Assembly (NCBI GenBank): GCA_024398105.1
Contig: JAKSJP010000006.1
Coordinates: 28,373 to 92,372 of the forward strand
Source: Bacteroidales bacterium
GTDB lineage: Bacteria > Bacteroidota > Bacteroidia > Bacteroidales > UBA932
Direction: 5' to 3'
Length of the DNA stretch: 64,000 bases
The notes under the pieces: generated by a model
What the model saw: the letters and a program-made list of their open reading frames with translations, nothing else
The model's database searches: none
What the model was told of the DNA's origin: nothing
Made by a program: the position numbers and the translations under genes
In this document: positions 1 through 6,961 of the stretch, piece by piece
How positions within the stretch are numbered: position 1 is the stretch's first letter
Layout of the letters: every line of letters starts with the position of its first letter

Positions 1-905
1 ATCCATAGATTGATGATCAGCACCGCTCCGAGCGAATAGAGAAGCGAGCCGTCGGCATAGATCATCGGAGAAAAGACCTCCGCCGACGTCCTCATACCGT
101 ATCCGATAAGGAAGAAGAACATGCAGGCGACCGTGATGAGGCCTGCGCTCAGCAACGCCCTGCCACGGGTACGCTTCCTGGCAAGGAAGAGCAGTATGCC
201 GACTATGACGAGGAACACCGAAAGCCACACCGCCCATGAATCAGGCAGTACGGCGATGACCGTAGCGTTTTCCTGCAGGACCTTGAACTGAGGGATGCCC
301 TCCACCGATACGACAGAACCTCCGCTGTAAGAGACAGGATAGACCGCGAAACGGTCGGAAAGCTTCAGACGACGGTTGACGCCGTTATAGGTACCATTGT
401 CCAGCGTGTTGCGCACCATCAGGCCTCCGATGACGAACGTACCGTCATCGCCGCGCATTCCCTTGACGAGGTACCATGAAGGTCCGATGTTCATATAGCT
501 GACCGCCGTATCGACTTCGCTCAGAGGAGACACGACATTATACCTGAGGTTCGTGAAATGCTGGATGTACATCCTCTGGCTGATATCGTCGTTGTCGAGA
601 GTGAACTGGTTGTACCAGGACTTCAGAGTGTCGTTCACATAGCGATAGACGACCATGTCCTCAGGCAGACCCTTGATCTCCGGCCATTCGCTACGCGGAC
701 TTACCATAGCCTGCTGCATATAGCCTTCCAGCGTCTGCATTCCCATTTCCAGCCTCCGCTCGACCTTGCGCGCCGTCAGGGCTGTGATATCATGGCTTCT
801 CTTCGCAAGGAACGCCAGCGACAGGACACAGGCCGCCACAGCGATCAGGAAGACCCATGTATTCTTCCTCACCGTCTGTGATATATATGTCCATACTCTG
901 TCCAT
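1..905 (-). CDS. Membrane sensor-like protein, N-terminal part (cut by window edge)
   Basis: The frame starts at an ATG at 905 and stays open to the window edge, giving about 301 residues; the C-terminus is missing. One N-terminal membrane helix (about residues 17-34) is followed by an extracytoplasmic domain of about 200 residues, then at least two further hydrophobic segments (about 225-245 and 250-270). This one-helix, periplasmic domain, helix-bundle layout is common in Bacteroidales membrane sensor histidine kinases, but the kinase domains would lie outside the window, so that identity is inference. The start lies 19 bases after the rlmH stop, with a purine-rich stretch (AGAGGAACAGGG) before it, so the two are probably co-transcribed. 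Confidence 0.5.
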   Translation of the reverse strand, partial: MDRVWTYISQTVRKNTWVFLIAVAACVLSLAFLAKRSHDITALTARKVERRLEMGMQTLEGYMQQAMVSPRSEWPEIKGLPEDMVVYRYVNDTLKSWYNQFTLDNDDISQRMYIQHFTNLRYNVVSPLSEVDTAVSYMNIGPSWYLVKGMRGDDGTFVIGGLMVRNTLDNGTYNGVNRRLKLSDRFAVYPVSYSGGSVVSVEGIPQFKVLQENATVIAVLPDSWAVWLSVFLVIVGILLFLARKRTRGRALLSAGLITVACMFFFLIGYGMRTSAEVFSPMIYADGSLLYSLGAVLIINLW

Positions 906-924
906 GGTACCCTGTTCCTCTTTC

Positions 925-1398
925 CTATTCGTGATGGTACGGCTCACCCTTGATGATCGTGAAGGCCCTGTAAAGCTGCTCAGCAAAAATCGTTCTCACC
1001 ATCTGATGAGAGAAAGTCATCGCTGAAAGTGACATCTTTCCGTTGGCCCTTGCATAGACCGCATCAGAGAAGCCGTAGGCTCCGCCGACTATGAAGACAA
1101 TATCCTTGCCGCTCCTGCTCATCTTGTCACGCAGGAACTGAGCGAATTCCACGGAGCGATACTGCTTGCCGTGCTCATCGAGAAGGATGACGTCGTCCGA
1201 CGTCCTGACCTGGGAGAGAAGTATCTCCCCCTCCTTGGTCTTGATCTGCTCCTTGCTGAGCGCGGAGACGTTCTTGAGCTCAGGGATCTCGACAAGATTG
1301 AACGGGATGTAATGGGCCAGTCTGGACACATAAAGTTCCAGTCCCGTCCTTACCCAGGCCACATCCGTCCTGCCCATTGTGAGAAGTGTAATCTTCAT
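925..1398 (-). CDS. rlmH: 23S rRNA (pseudouridine1915-N3)-methyltransferase RlmH
   Basis: At 157 residues this is the normal length for RlmH, a SPOUT-fold enzyme that methylates pseudouridine 1915 in helix 69 of 23S rRNA using S-adenosylmethionine. The glycine-rich cofactor loop (IVGGAYGF, about residues 103-110) and the diagnostic C-terminus (FTIIKGEPYHHE) are both present. It is the first gene after a clear minus-strand promoter box (1425-1432) and is followed after 19 bases by a membrane protein gene. Nothing is missing or unusual. Confidence 0.97.
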   Translation of the reverse strand: MKITLLTMGRTDVAWVRTGLELYVSRLAHYIPFNLVEIPELKNVSALSKEQIKTKEGEILLSQVRTSDDVILLDEHGKQYRSVEFAQFLRDKMSRSGKDIVFIVGGAYGFSDAVYARANGKMSLSAMTFSHQMVRTIFAEQLYRAFTIIKGEPYHHE

Positions 1399-1424
1399 CG
1401 GCGTCTTTCCTTAAACTATATTGG

Positions 1425-1432
1425 CAAATATA
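1425..1432 (-). promoter_or_regulatory. -7 promoter box for rlmH
   Basis: Read on the minus strand this is TATATTTG, an exact match to the Bacteroidetes -7 element TAnnTTTG. It is 26 bases before the rlmH ATG. The same TATATTTG box precedes several other genes in the window (near 24752, 27440, 38600 and 54111), which supports its role. Confidence 0.65.
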
Positions 1433-1438
1433 GAAATG

Positions 1439-1454
1439 TGGCTTGGTATTTGCA
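1439..1454 (+). promoter_or_regulatory. Possible sigma-54-type promoter for the DUF4783 gene
   Basis: The sequence TGGCTTGGTATTTGCA has the GG-N10-GC spacing and the TGGC...TTGCA ends of a sigma-54 -24/-12 promoter; the middle of the -24 element (CAC) is not matched. It lies 36 bases before the ATG at 1491. No exact TAnnTTTG box is seen in this gap on the plus strand. This is a pattern match only. Confidence 0.3.
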
Positions 1455-1490
1455 ATAAACAGGGGGTCTATTTATCCTTATATATTATTA

Positions 1491-1901
1491 ATGAAAAAGA
1501 CTCTGTTACTTGTTCTCGCACTCGCTTTTGCCGCTTTTATGGCAAGGCCGGCAGCTGCGCAGAACAGCGGCGAGTACGACGTGTTCGTGCCGATTGCCAA
1601 ATATCTGAAGGCCGGTGACGCCGAGAAACTCTCAGCGTGGTTCTCCGAGAACCTGGAAGTCTCGATATCCGCATCTTCACGCGATGTAAGCCGTAATCAG
1701 GCCAAGCAGATCGTAAAATCATTCTTCGACTCGCATACTCCAAGAGAGTTCGAGATCACCCACAAAGCCGGTCAGGGCAACAACAAATACGCTCTCGGCA
1801 ACCTCAACGCAGGAGGAGAAGTATTCGGGGTAACGATTTTTGTAAGCCGGAAAGACAACAGCTATTTCATTCAGCAATTAAAAATAGAAAAAGCAGACTA
1901 A
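1491..1901 (+). CDS. DUF4783-family secreted protein
   Basis: This 136-residue protein begins with a clear signal peptide (MKKTLLLVLALAFAAF, cleavage near AAAQN at about residues 22-24), so it is exported to the periplasm. The mature part is a small alpha/beta domain like the Bacteroidetes DUF4783 family, whose cone-like fold resembles NTF2-type proteins; no catalytic role is known. The ATG at 1491 is preferred to an earlier in-frame ATG at 1443 because only the later start puts the signal peptide at the N-terminus. It is transcribed divergently from rlmH and ends near a bidirectional terminator shared with efp. Confidence 0.75.
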   Translation: MKKTLLLVLALAFAAFMARPAAAQNSGEYDVFVPIAKYLKAGDAEKLSAWFSENLEVSISASSRDVSRNQAKQIVKSFFDSHTPREFEITHKAGQGNNKYALGNLNAGGEVFGVTIFVSRKDNSYFIQQLKIEKAD

Positions 1902-1907
1902 ACAGTA

Positions 1908-1926
1908 AGTTTGGCACGCTAATTGG
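1908..1926 (+). promoter_or_regulatory. TTTGGCACG motif after the DUF4783 stop
   Basis: AGTTTGGCACGCTAATTGG begins 7 bases after the stop codon. TGGCACG is a perfect sigma-54 -24 half, and a TTGG follows at -12 spacing (GG-N10-GG instead of the usual GG-N10-GC). A near copy on the other strand lies right after the DUF1015 gene (13462-13481). Both are followed by about 60 AT-rich bases and a terminator. Confidence 0.35.
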
Positions 1927-1982
1927 AATAAAACAATACGGTTAGTTTTAGTATTAGTTACTAATTTGGTTAATAAGAACAA

Positions 1983-2010
1983 AAGGGCCCGTCGTGATGA
2001 CGAGCCCTTA
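1983..2010. terminator. Bidirectional terminator between the DUF4783 gene and efp
   Basis: The hairpin pairs AAGGGC-C-CGTC with GACG-A-GCCCTT around a GTGAT loop. It is followed by TTTTTCTT on the plus strand and by TTTTGTTCTT on the minus strand, so it can end transcripts from both convergent genes. Confidence 0.8.
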
Positions 2011-2038
2011 TGTTTTTCTTATGTTCCGCTGTCAGAGC

Positions 2039-2602
2039 TTATACTCTCTGGCCGTATGAACGGTCTGTAGTATTGACTGTGATGACGTCATCAGTGTTGA
2101 TGAAGAGAGGAACCATGATCTTTGCGCCGGTCTCGAGGACAACCTCCTTGAGGGCACTTGTAGATGCGGTGTTACCCTTTACTGCAGGCTCTGAGTAGGT
2201 AACCTTGAGAGTTACGTATGTAGGGAGCTCGCAGGTAAGGCATCTTTCCTCTTCTACGACGAACATCATCTCTACGTGCTGTCCCTCCTTCATGAGGTCA
2301 GCGTTGTCAACTACGTCCTTAGGGAGCTGGATCTGCTCGAAGGTCTCCTCGTGCATGAAGTTGAATCCATCCTCCTCTGCGTAGAGGAACTGATATGGGC
2401 GTCTCTCGACATTGATGGTCTCGATCTTCGCACCGGCGGTGAAGGTATTCTCGAGGATACGACCGTTCTCAAGGTTGCGAAGCTTTGTCTTTACGAAAGC
2501 TGGACCCTTGCCTGGCTTCACGTGCTGGAACCATACGATTGAGCATGGCTTGCCGTTGAAATTGAGGAAAAGTCCGTTCTTGAAATCTGCTGTTGTTGCC
2601 AT
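2039..2602 (-). CDS. efp: Translation elongation factor P
   Basis: This 187-residue protein has the three-domain EF-P layout and normal length. EF-P binds beside the P site of the ribosome and relieves stalling at proline runs. The tip loop reads HVKPGKGPAF at about residues 27-36, so the lysine at about 32 is the position modified in many bacteria; no modifying enzyme (EpmA/EpmB or YmfI type) is visible here. The C-terminus (KIMVPLFINTDDVITVNTTDRSYGQRV region) is typical. It has its own promoter box at 2643-2650 and ends at a bidirectional terminator. Confidence 0.97.
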   Translation of the reverse strand: MATTADFKNGLFLNFNGKPCSIVWFQHVKPGKGPAFVKTKLRNLENGRILENTFTAGAKIETINVERRPYQFLYAEEDGFNFMHEETFEQIQLPKDVVDNADLMKEGQHVEMMFVVEEERCLTCELPTYVTLKVTYSEPAVKGNTASTSALKEVVLETGAKIMVPLFINTDDVITVNTTDRSYGQRV

Positions 2603-2642
2603 ATAAATTAGTAATTACTTGTATTCTTGACTTTTTGCGGCG

Positions 2643-2650
2643 CAAAAATA
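2643..2650 (-). promoter_or_regulatory. -7 promoter box for efp
   Basis: On the minus strand this reads TATTTTTG, matching TAnnTTTG, and lies 40 bases before the efp ATG, between it and the terminator of the lyase gene upstream. Confidence 0.6.
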
Positions 2651-2672
2651 CTAAATATTTCGGAAAAGAAAA

Positions 2673-2697
2673 AGAGCCCGGCACATAACCGGGCTCT
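2673..2697 (-). terminator. Terminator of the lyase gene
   Basis: A perfect 9-bp stem (AGAGCCCGG with CCGGGCTCT, 7-base loop) lies 21 bases after the lyase stop and is followed on the minus strand by TTTCTTTTTCC. It separates the lyase unit from the efp promoter. Confidence 0.85.
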
Positions 2698-2718
2698 AAA
2701 ATGCTGCTTAGCTATCTG

Positions 2719-4167
2719 CTAGAGACTGTCGCCGAAGTCTGCCTTGAACTTCTCTACGAGCTTCTCCTGCCAGTTGCCGATTTCCTTCATACGGCCGAAG
2801 AAGAAGCGGAGAACCTCAGGCTCCTCTGTCCACTCGAGACCGCCGATGAGGTTTCTGTTGTCCCAGAGCCACTTCACACGGTCAGCGACATACTTGATCT
2901 GAGAGAGTGTGAATACACGGCGTGGGCATGCAAGACGCTGGAGCTCAAGCTCTGCATAACGCTCTGTTCCGTCCGGTTCGCGCTGCTCAGACACTGTACC
3001 ACGCTCCATACCACGGATACCTGAGATGATGTAGAGTGCTGTACCTACCGCAGCTGCAGGATACTGGTTGTGAGGCATGTCAGGAACGAATGCACCTGCG
3101 TTGAGGTGACATCCGAGACCGCCTGCAGGAAGGATCACTGGAACGCCGTACTCGTGGAGTTCCTTTGCGAGAGCCTCGATGAACATAGGTCCCTGGCTGA
3201 TGTAGTCCATATCCATAGACTCGTAGAGACCCTGTGCCATAGCCTCCATTGTACGTACGTCGATACCACCATAGGTAAGGAAGCCTTCGTAGAGAGGAAT
3301 GAACGGCTGGAGCATCTTTGTCCACTTAGGATCCTTTGAGCAGATGATACCACCCTTAGAGAAGCTGAGCTTACGTGCTGAGAAGTAGATGAGGTCGAAA
3401 TGGTCTGCAAGGAGATGATAGATATCCTTTACTTCCATATACTTGCAACGAGCCTCGCGGGTCTTCATGAAGTAGATGTTGTCCTGGAGGAGTGATGCAT
3501 CGAGCACTGAAAGACATCCTGTCTCGTGGCAGATGTCGGTCACTGCGAGCATGTTCTCGAGAGAAACCGGCTGGCCACCGATGAGGTTGGTACCTGCCTC
3601 GACACGTACGTATGCCACATTCTCGGAACCGATCTCGGCGATTCTCTTTCTGAGGAGATCGAGATCGTAGTCACCCTTGAAAGGATCGTCGCTCTGAGGG
3701 ATGAGACCCTTAGGCTGTACGAGCTCCTCGACAGTAGAACCTACACGTGTAGCGTGAGCCTTTGTGGTAGTGAAGTGGAAGTTCATGAGAGCGACCTTGC
3801 CTGGACCGCAGAATGCCTCAGCGAGGATATTCTCACAAGCACGTCCCTGATGGGTAGGAAGCACGTTTCTGCATCCGAAGAGCTCATCCACTGCGTCAAC
3901 TACGCGGTTGAAGGTCTCACATCCTGCGTATGCGTCATCAGCCTTCATCATTGCAGCGAACTGCAGGTCAGACATTGCATTTACACCTGAATCTGTGAGC
4001 ATGTCAAGGAATACGTCCTTGTTCTGGAGAAGGAATGTGTTGTTACCAGCCTCCTGCATCTTTCTGAGACGCTCGTCAACTGGAAGAAGATTGAGCTTCT
4101 GGACCATACGTACCTTGTGCATTTCGAGAGGTACCTGGTTCTCTGACTTGTAGAATTTTACTGCCAT
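2719..4167 (-). CDS. Beta-eliminating lyase of the tryptophanase / tyrosine phenol-lyase family
   Basis: This 482-residue PLP enzyme aligns end to end with tryptophanase (TnaA) and tyrosine phenol-lyase (Tpl), which split Trp or Tyr to indole or phenol, pyruvate and ammonia. The PLP lysine is probably K266 (FSARKLSF), the ring-nitrogen aspartate D223, and the carboxylate-binding arginine is in CPRRVFT (about 415-420). Substrate-side residues look Tpl-like: FTTT at 132-135, MERG with R389 where Tpl has its phenol-binding arginine, and F455 where TnaA has histidine. However the DSAR/DATR motif next to the aspartate reads DASL, so a normally conserved arginine is leucine (L226). The substrate is therefore uncertain. 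It is divergent from an AraC regulator, with repeated operator-like sites between them. Confidence 0.8.
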   Translation of the reverse strand: MAVKFYKSENQVPLEMHKVRMVQKLNLLPVDERLRKMQEAGNNTFLLQNKDVFLDMLTDSGVNAMSDLQFAAMMKADDAYAGCETFNRVVDAVDELFGCRNVLPTHQGRACENILAEAFCGPGKVALMNFHFTTTKAHATRVGSTVEELVQPKGLIPQSDDPFKGDYDLDLLRKRIAEIGSENVAYVRVEAGTNLIGGQPVSLENMLAVTDICHETGCLSVLDASLLQDNIYFMKTREARCKYMEVKDIYHLLADHFDLIYFSARKLSFSKGGIICSKDPKWTKMLQPFIPLYEGFLTYGGIDVRTMEAMAQGLYESMDMDYISQGPMFIEALAKELHEYGVPVILPAGGLGCHLNAGAFVPDMPHNQYPAAAVGTALYIISGIRGMERGTVSEQREPDGTERYAELELQRLACPRRVFTLSQIKYVADRVKWLWDNRNLIGGLEWTEEPEVLRFFFGRMKEIGNWQEKLVEKFKADFGDSL

Positions 4168-4252
4168 GATCTTTATTGTTAATAGTTATTGTCGTGTTAT
4201 TCGATGAAGTATACAATATTACTGGGTATGGAGTTAAAGTGCACAAACATTT

Positions 4253-4352
4253 TTACCGAATTTTATACCATTTTTACATATTTAGAAATTTTATACCATA
4301 TTTACCTACCATAATTACCGACAAATACCTTATCTTTGAACATTATTACCGA
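4253..4352. promoter_or_regulatory. Operator-like repeat cluster between the lyase and the AraC gene
   Basis: The motif TACCATnnTTAC occurs three times in direct orientation (4266-4277, 4294-4305, 4307-4318). The first two lie within a longer direct repeat, AATTTTATACCATWTTTAC (4259-4277 and 4287-4305, one mismatch, 28 bases apart). In addition TTACCGA occurs at 4253-4259, 4315-4321 and 4346-4352, spaced 62 and 31 bases. Direct repeats near a promoter are typical of AraC-family binding sites, so the neighbouring regulator is the natural candidate to bind here. Confidence 0.6.
4331..4338 (+). promoter_or_regulatory. -7 promoter box for the AraC gene
   Basis: TATCTTTG matches TAnnTTTG exactly and ends 18 bases before the chosen ATG at 4357. 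A TTG inside the box could be read as a start codon seven codons earlier, but its position inside the promoter box argues against it. Confidence 0.6.
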
Positions 4353-4356
4353 ACAT

Positions 4357-5259
4357 ATGATCACAGTAAAGGACTTGGACGAATACAACCAGTACTTCCA
4401 TCAGAAGACGATACACCCACTGGTGGCGGTAGGAGAACTGTCAAGGGCAGACCTCAGGCTGTTCGAGCCGACGGACTTCGGGATGTACTGCGTAGTGCTG
4501 ATGGACGAGGATTTCGGAGAACTCCAGAAGAACGGCAAGAGCATACGATACAAGGCCGGTACCCTCTTCTCCCTGAGACCCGGCCAGGTAGTATCCATGA
4601 ACCTGGACTATACCGTCCGTCCCCGCGGCTGGATGCTGGCCTTCCGTCCCGAACTGCTCGAGAAGACAGGGCTTGGACGTGACTTCTACATGTTCAATTT
4701 CTTCTCTTCCGACACTGTCGAAGCCGTAGAGCTGAGCGACACCGAGCGAGGCGTCATACTCAACTGCTTCGCGACCATCCTGGCAGAGCTGAACACCCCT
4801 ACAGACTATCTCTCCGACCAGCTCATCCGACTTGGCATCGGCCAGCTCCTGAGCTATTTCAAGCGATTCCACGAGAGGCAGTTCAGCGAAGCGAAAGGAC
4901 ATGGGGCGACCCTCGTCCAGGAGATGGACATAATGGTGGACAACTACCTGTCGAGCGGTCTTCCTGCACAGAAAGGACAGCCTACGGTATCATGGTGCGC
5001 CGAACAGTTCAACCTCTCTCCGAACTACTTCGGCGACCTTGTAAGGAAAGAGCTGCACACTACGGCGCAGGACTACCTCCAGGAGAAGATAATCTCAGCC
5101 GCCAAGCGGCTTCTGCTGGACACGGACATGTCCGTCAGCGAGGTGGCTGAAGAGCTTGGCTTCAGCTACGCCAACCATTTCTCAAGAATGTTTGCAAAAA
5201 GGACGGGAGTCTCTCCGCTGAAATTCCGCAAGACGGCGGGCAGCAAGGGCTCTGACTAA
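4357..5259 (+). CDS. AraC-family transcriptional regulator
   Basis: This 300-residue protein has an N-terminal cupin-like sensing domain (about residues 20-160) and a C-terminal AraC DNA-binding domain with two helix-turn-helix units. The first covers VSWCAEQFNLSPNYFGDLVRKE (about 205-230) and the second covers SVSEVAEELGFSYANHFSRMF (about 255-280), followed by the family's GVSPLKFRK ending. It is divergent from the lyase gene, so control of that gene is likely but inferred. The stop overlaps the stop of the convergent ispH by 4 bases. Confidence 0.9.
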   Translation: MITVKDLDEYNQYFHQKTIHPLVAVGELSRADLRLFEPTDFGMYCVVLMDEDFGELQKNGKSIRYKAGTLFSLRPGQVVSMNLDYTVRPRGWMLAFRPELLEKTGLGRDFYMFNFFSSDTVEAVELSDTERGVILNCFATILAELNTPTDYLSDQLIRLGIGQLLSYFKRFHERQFSEAKGHGATLVQEMDIMVDNYLSSGLPAQKGQPTVSWCAEQFNLSPNYFGDLVRKELHTTAQDYLQEKIISAAKRLLLDTDMSVSEVAEELGFSYANHFSRMFAKRTGVSPLKFRKTAGSKGSD

Positions 5260-6134
5260 AGGGAAGACACTTTCTCAGCGACCGCCTCAAGCAGCCACTT
5301 GGGAGTGGAGGTGGCGCCGCATACGCCGACCGTGTCTCCGTCAGTGAACCATGACGGATCGATCTCCGACGCAGCAGTGATATGATAGGCATTATCGTTC
5401 ACGCTCCTGCAGAGGTCGAAGAGGACTTTTCCGTTCGAGCTTTCCTTTCCTGCGACGAAGACTATCACATCGTGGTCGCGCGCGAACTCAAGCAACTGCT
5501 CGTGGCGGGACGCCACCTGCGAACAGATAGTATTGTGGACAGATATCTCCCCCTTGACCTTCTCACGCAGGACTTCGCAGATCCTGTCATATCCCGAAGG
5601 ACTCTTGGTTGTCTGGGAGAACACCTCGATCGGTCCTTCAAGATTGATCTCCCCTGCCTCAAGCGCCTTGCTGAGCATCTCCATGTTCTCTATGACGATG
5701 GCATCTCCTCCGACCTGGCCGACGAGCCCGAGGACCTCGGCATGACCGACCTTTCCGAAGATGACGACCTGACCGCCCTGCGGCCTGATGCGGGCATAGG
5801 CCTCACGGATGGTCTTCTGGAGCTTGAGCACTACCGGACATGTGCAGTCTATGAGCTTGATGCCGCACTTTTCAGCAAGTTCATATGTCGCAGGCGGTTC
5901 GCCATGGGCACGGATGATGACATCGGCGCCTTCCAGCGACGGAAGCTGTTCCTTGCCGACGGTGACCAGGCCCTTGCCCTCGAGCCGGGCAAGTTCAGCC
6001 TCGTTATGTACCATGGAACCGAGAGAATAGAGCGTACCTCCGTTCGCACTGAGGAAATCCTCGGCCTTGGTGATGGCCCTGATGACCCCACCGCAGAAAC
6101 CGGACTTGCTGTCTATGTGGACGGAAAGATTCAT
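5256..6134 (-). CDS. ispH: 4-hydroxy-3-methylbut-2-enyl diphosphate reductase
   Basis: This 292-residue enzyme makes IPP and DMAPP in the last step of the methylerythritol phosphate route. The three cluster cysteines are visible: C14 in SGFCGGV, C99 in CTCPVV and C204 in NTICSQV. The substrate-binding histidines (MVHNE, RAHGEP) and the TKSPSGY and SSN motifs are also present. It follows cmk by 6 bases, a gene pair often seen in Bacteroidetes, so the two share the promoter at 6874-6881. Confidence 0.97.
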   Translation of the reverse strand: MNLSVHIDSKSGFCGGVIRAITKAEDFLSANGGTLYSLGSMVHNEAELARLEGKGLVTVGKEQLPSLEGADVIIRAHGEPPATYELAEKCGIKLIDCTCPVVLKLQKTIREAYARIRPQGGQVVIFGKVGHAEVLGLVGQVGGDAIVIENMEMLSKALEAGEINLEGPIEVFSQTTKSPSGYDRICEVLREKVKGEISVHNTICSQVASRHEQLLEFARDHDVIVFVAGKESSNGKVLFDLCRSVNDNAYHITAASEIDPSWFTDGDTVGVCGATSTPKWLLEAVAEKVSSL

Positions 6135-6140
6135 CCTGTC

Positions 6141-6842
6141 TTACTCTAGTATTCCGAAACGGCCCATGATCAGACCACGGACCCAGACGATCTCCTCATG
6201 GAGAGTCATGTCGGAATTGTCAAGGACGAACGCATCCTCCGCCCTCGAGAGAGGCGATGTCTCCCTGTGGGAGTCGATGTAGTCGCGTTCCTTGAGATTG
6301 CTGAGGACTTCTTCGATGGTAGCTTCCTGACCCTTGGCGACCATCTCGTCGAGGCGTCGCTGAGCTCTTACCATATCGTCTGCGGTGACGAAAAGCTTGA
6401 GCTGGGCGTCAGGGAACACTGTCGTTCCGATGTCACGGCCATCCATCACCACCCTGCCAGCCGCTCCGAACATGTGGAGGCGGTCGTCGACATATGCGCG
6501 TACCTGAGGAATGGCAGCCACGGGGCTCACTGACGAACCGACACGAAGGTCGCGTATCTCACCCTCGATGCAGCGCTCGCCCATATAGGTCTGGGAGCCG
6601 TTCTCAAAGTGGATGTCCAGGCCCTCGAGAGCCGGTAGAAGTCTCTCAAGGTCTATCTTGTCAGTACCTTCGATCATGCCCTGCTCAAGTGCGAACAGGG
6701 TCACTCCACGGTAAAGGGCACCTGAATCAAGATAGAGGAAGCCGAACTCCTTGGAAATGAGCTTGGCGAGTGTACTTTTTCCTGTCGCGGAATAGCCGTC
6801 TATAGCGATGATGATATCTGGAATTGTCGTCAGCATAGTCAA
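6141..6842 (-). CDS. cmk: Cytidylate kinase
   Basis: This 233-residue NMP kinase phosphorylates CMP and dCMP. The P-loop GYSATGKST is at about residues 16-24, followed by the Cmk signature LDSGALYRG and the RDIGT and FVTAD motifs of the CMP-binding region. Either of two in-frame ATGs at the N-terminus (6842 or two codons later) could be the start. It is the first gene of a cmk-ispH pair. Confidence 0.95.
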   Translation of the reverse strand: MTMLTTIPDIIIAIDGYSATGKSTLAKLISKEFGFLYLDSGALYRGVTLFALEQGMIEGTDKIDLERLLPALEGLDIHFENGSQTYMGERCIEGEIRDLRVGSSVSPVAAIPQVRAYVDDRLHMFGAAGRVVMDGRDIGTTVFPDAQLKLFVTADDMVRAQRRLDEMVAKGQEATIEEVLSNLKERDYIDSHRETSPLSRAEDAFVLDNSDMTLHEEIVWVRGLIMGRFGILE

Positions 6843-6873
6843 AAAGCGCCGGCGTCTTTCAATGGCCGGGAAA

Positions 6874-6881
6874 CAAAAATA
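6874..6881 (-). promoter_or_regulatory. -7 promoter box for cmk-ispH
   Basis: The minus strand reads TATTTTTG, an exact TAnnTTTG match 31 bases before the cmk ATG. Confidence 0.55.
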
Positions 6882-6914
6882 GGAATTTTTCCGTTAAGAA
6901 AACGTATTTTGTCC

Positions 6915-6922
6915 GATATTTG
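6915..6922 (+). promoter_or_regulatory. Weak -7 promoter box for the NtrC-type regulator
   Basis: GATATTTG matches seven of eight positions of TAnnTTTG and lies 39 bases before the ATG at 6962, divergent from the cmk promoter. Confidence 0.4.
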
Positions 6923-6961
6923 CAAAAGGTCGGAAGAACGGTCAATTCAAAACAAAAGCAT

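Noticed and set aside
4168-4250. Tryptophanase-type leader peptide upstream of the lyase
   Set aside because: No short frame with a tryptophan codon and stop is seen in the leader, so TnaC-like control is not supported.
4176-4682. Plus-strand frame beginning in the lyase/AraC intergenic region
   Set aside because: It runs out of frame through the operator repeats and into the AraC gene; the second half is a shadow of that gene.
5382-6149. 255-codon open frame on the plus strand across ispH
   Set aside because: It lies antisense to ispH, which has all three cluster cysteines; no start signal or domain supports the antisense frame.
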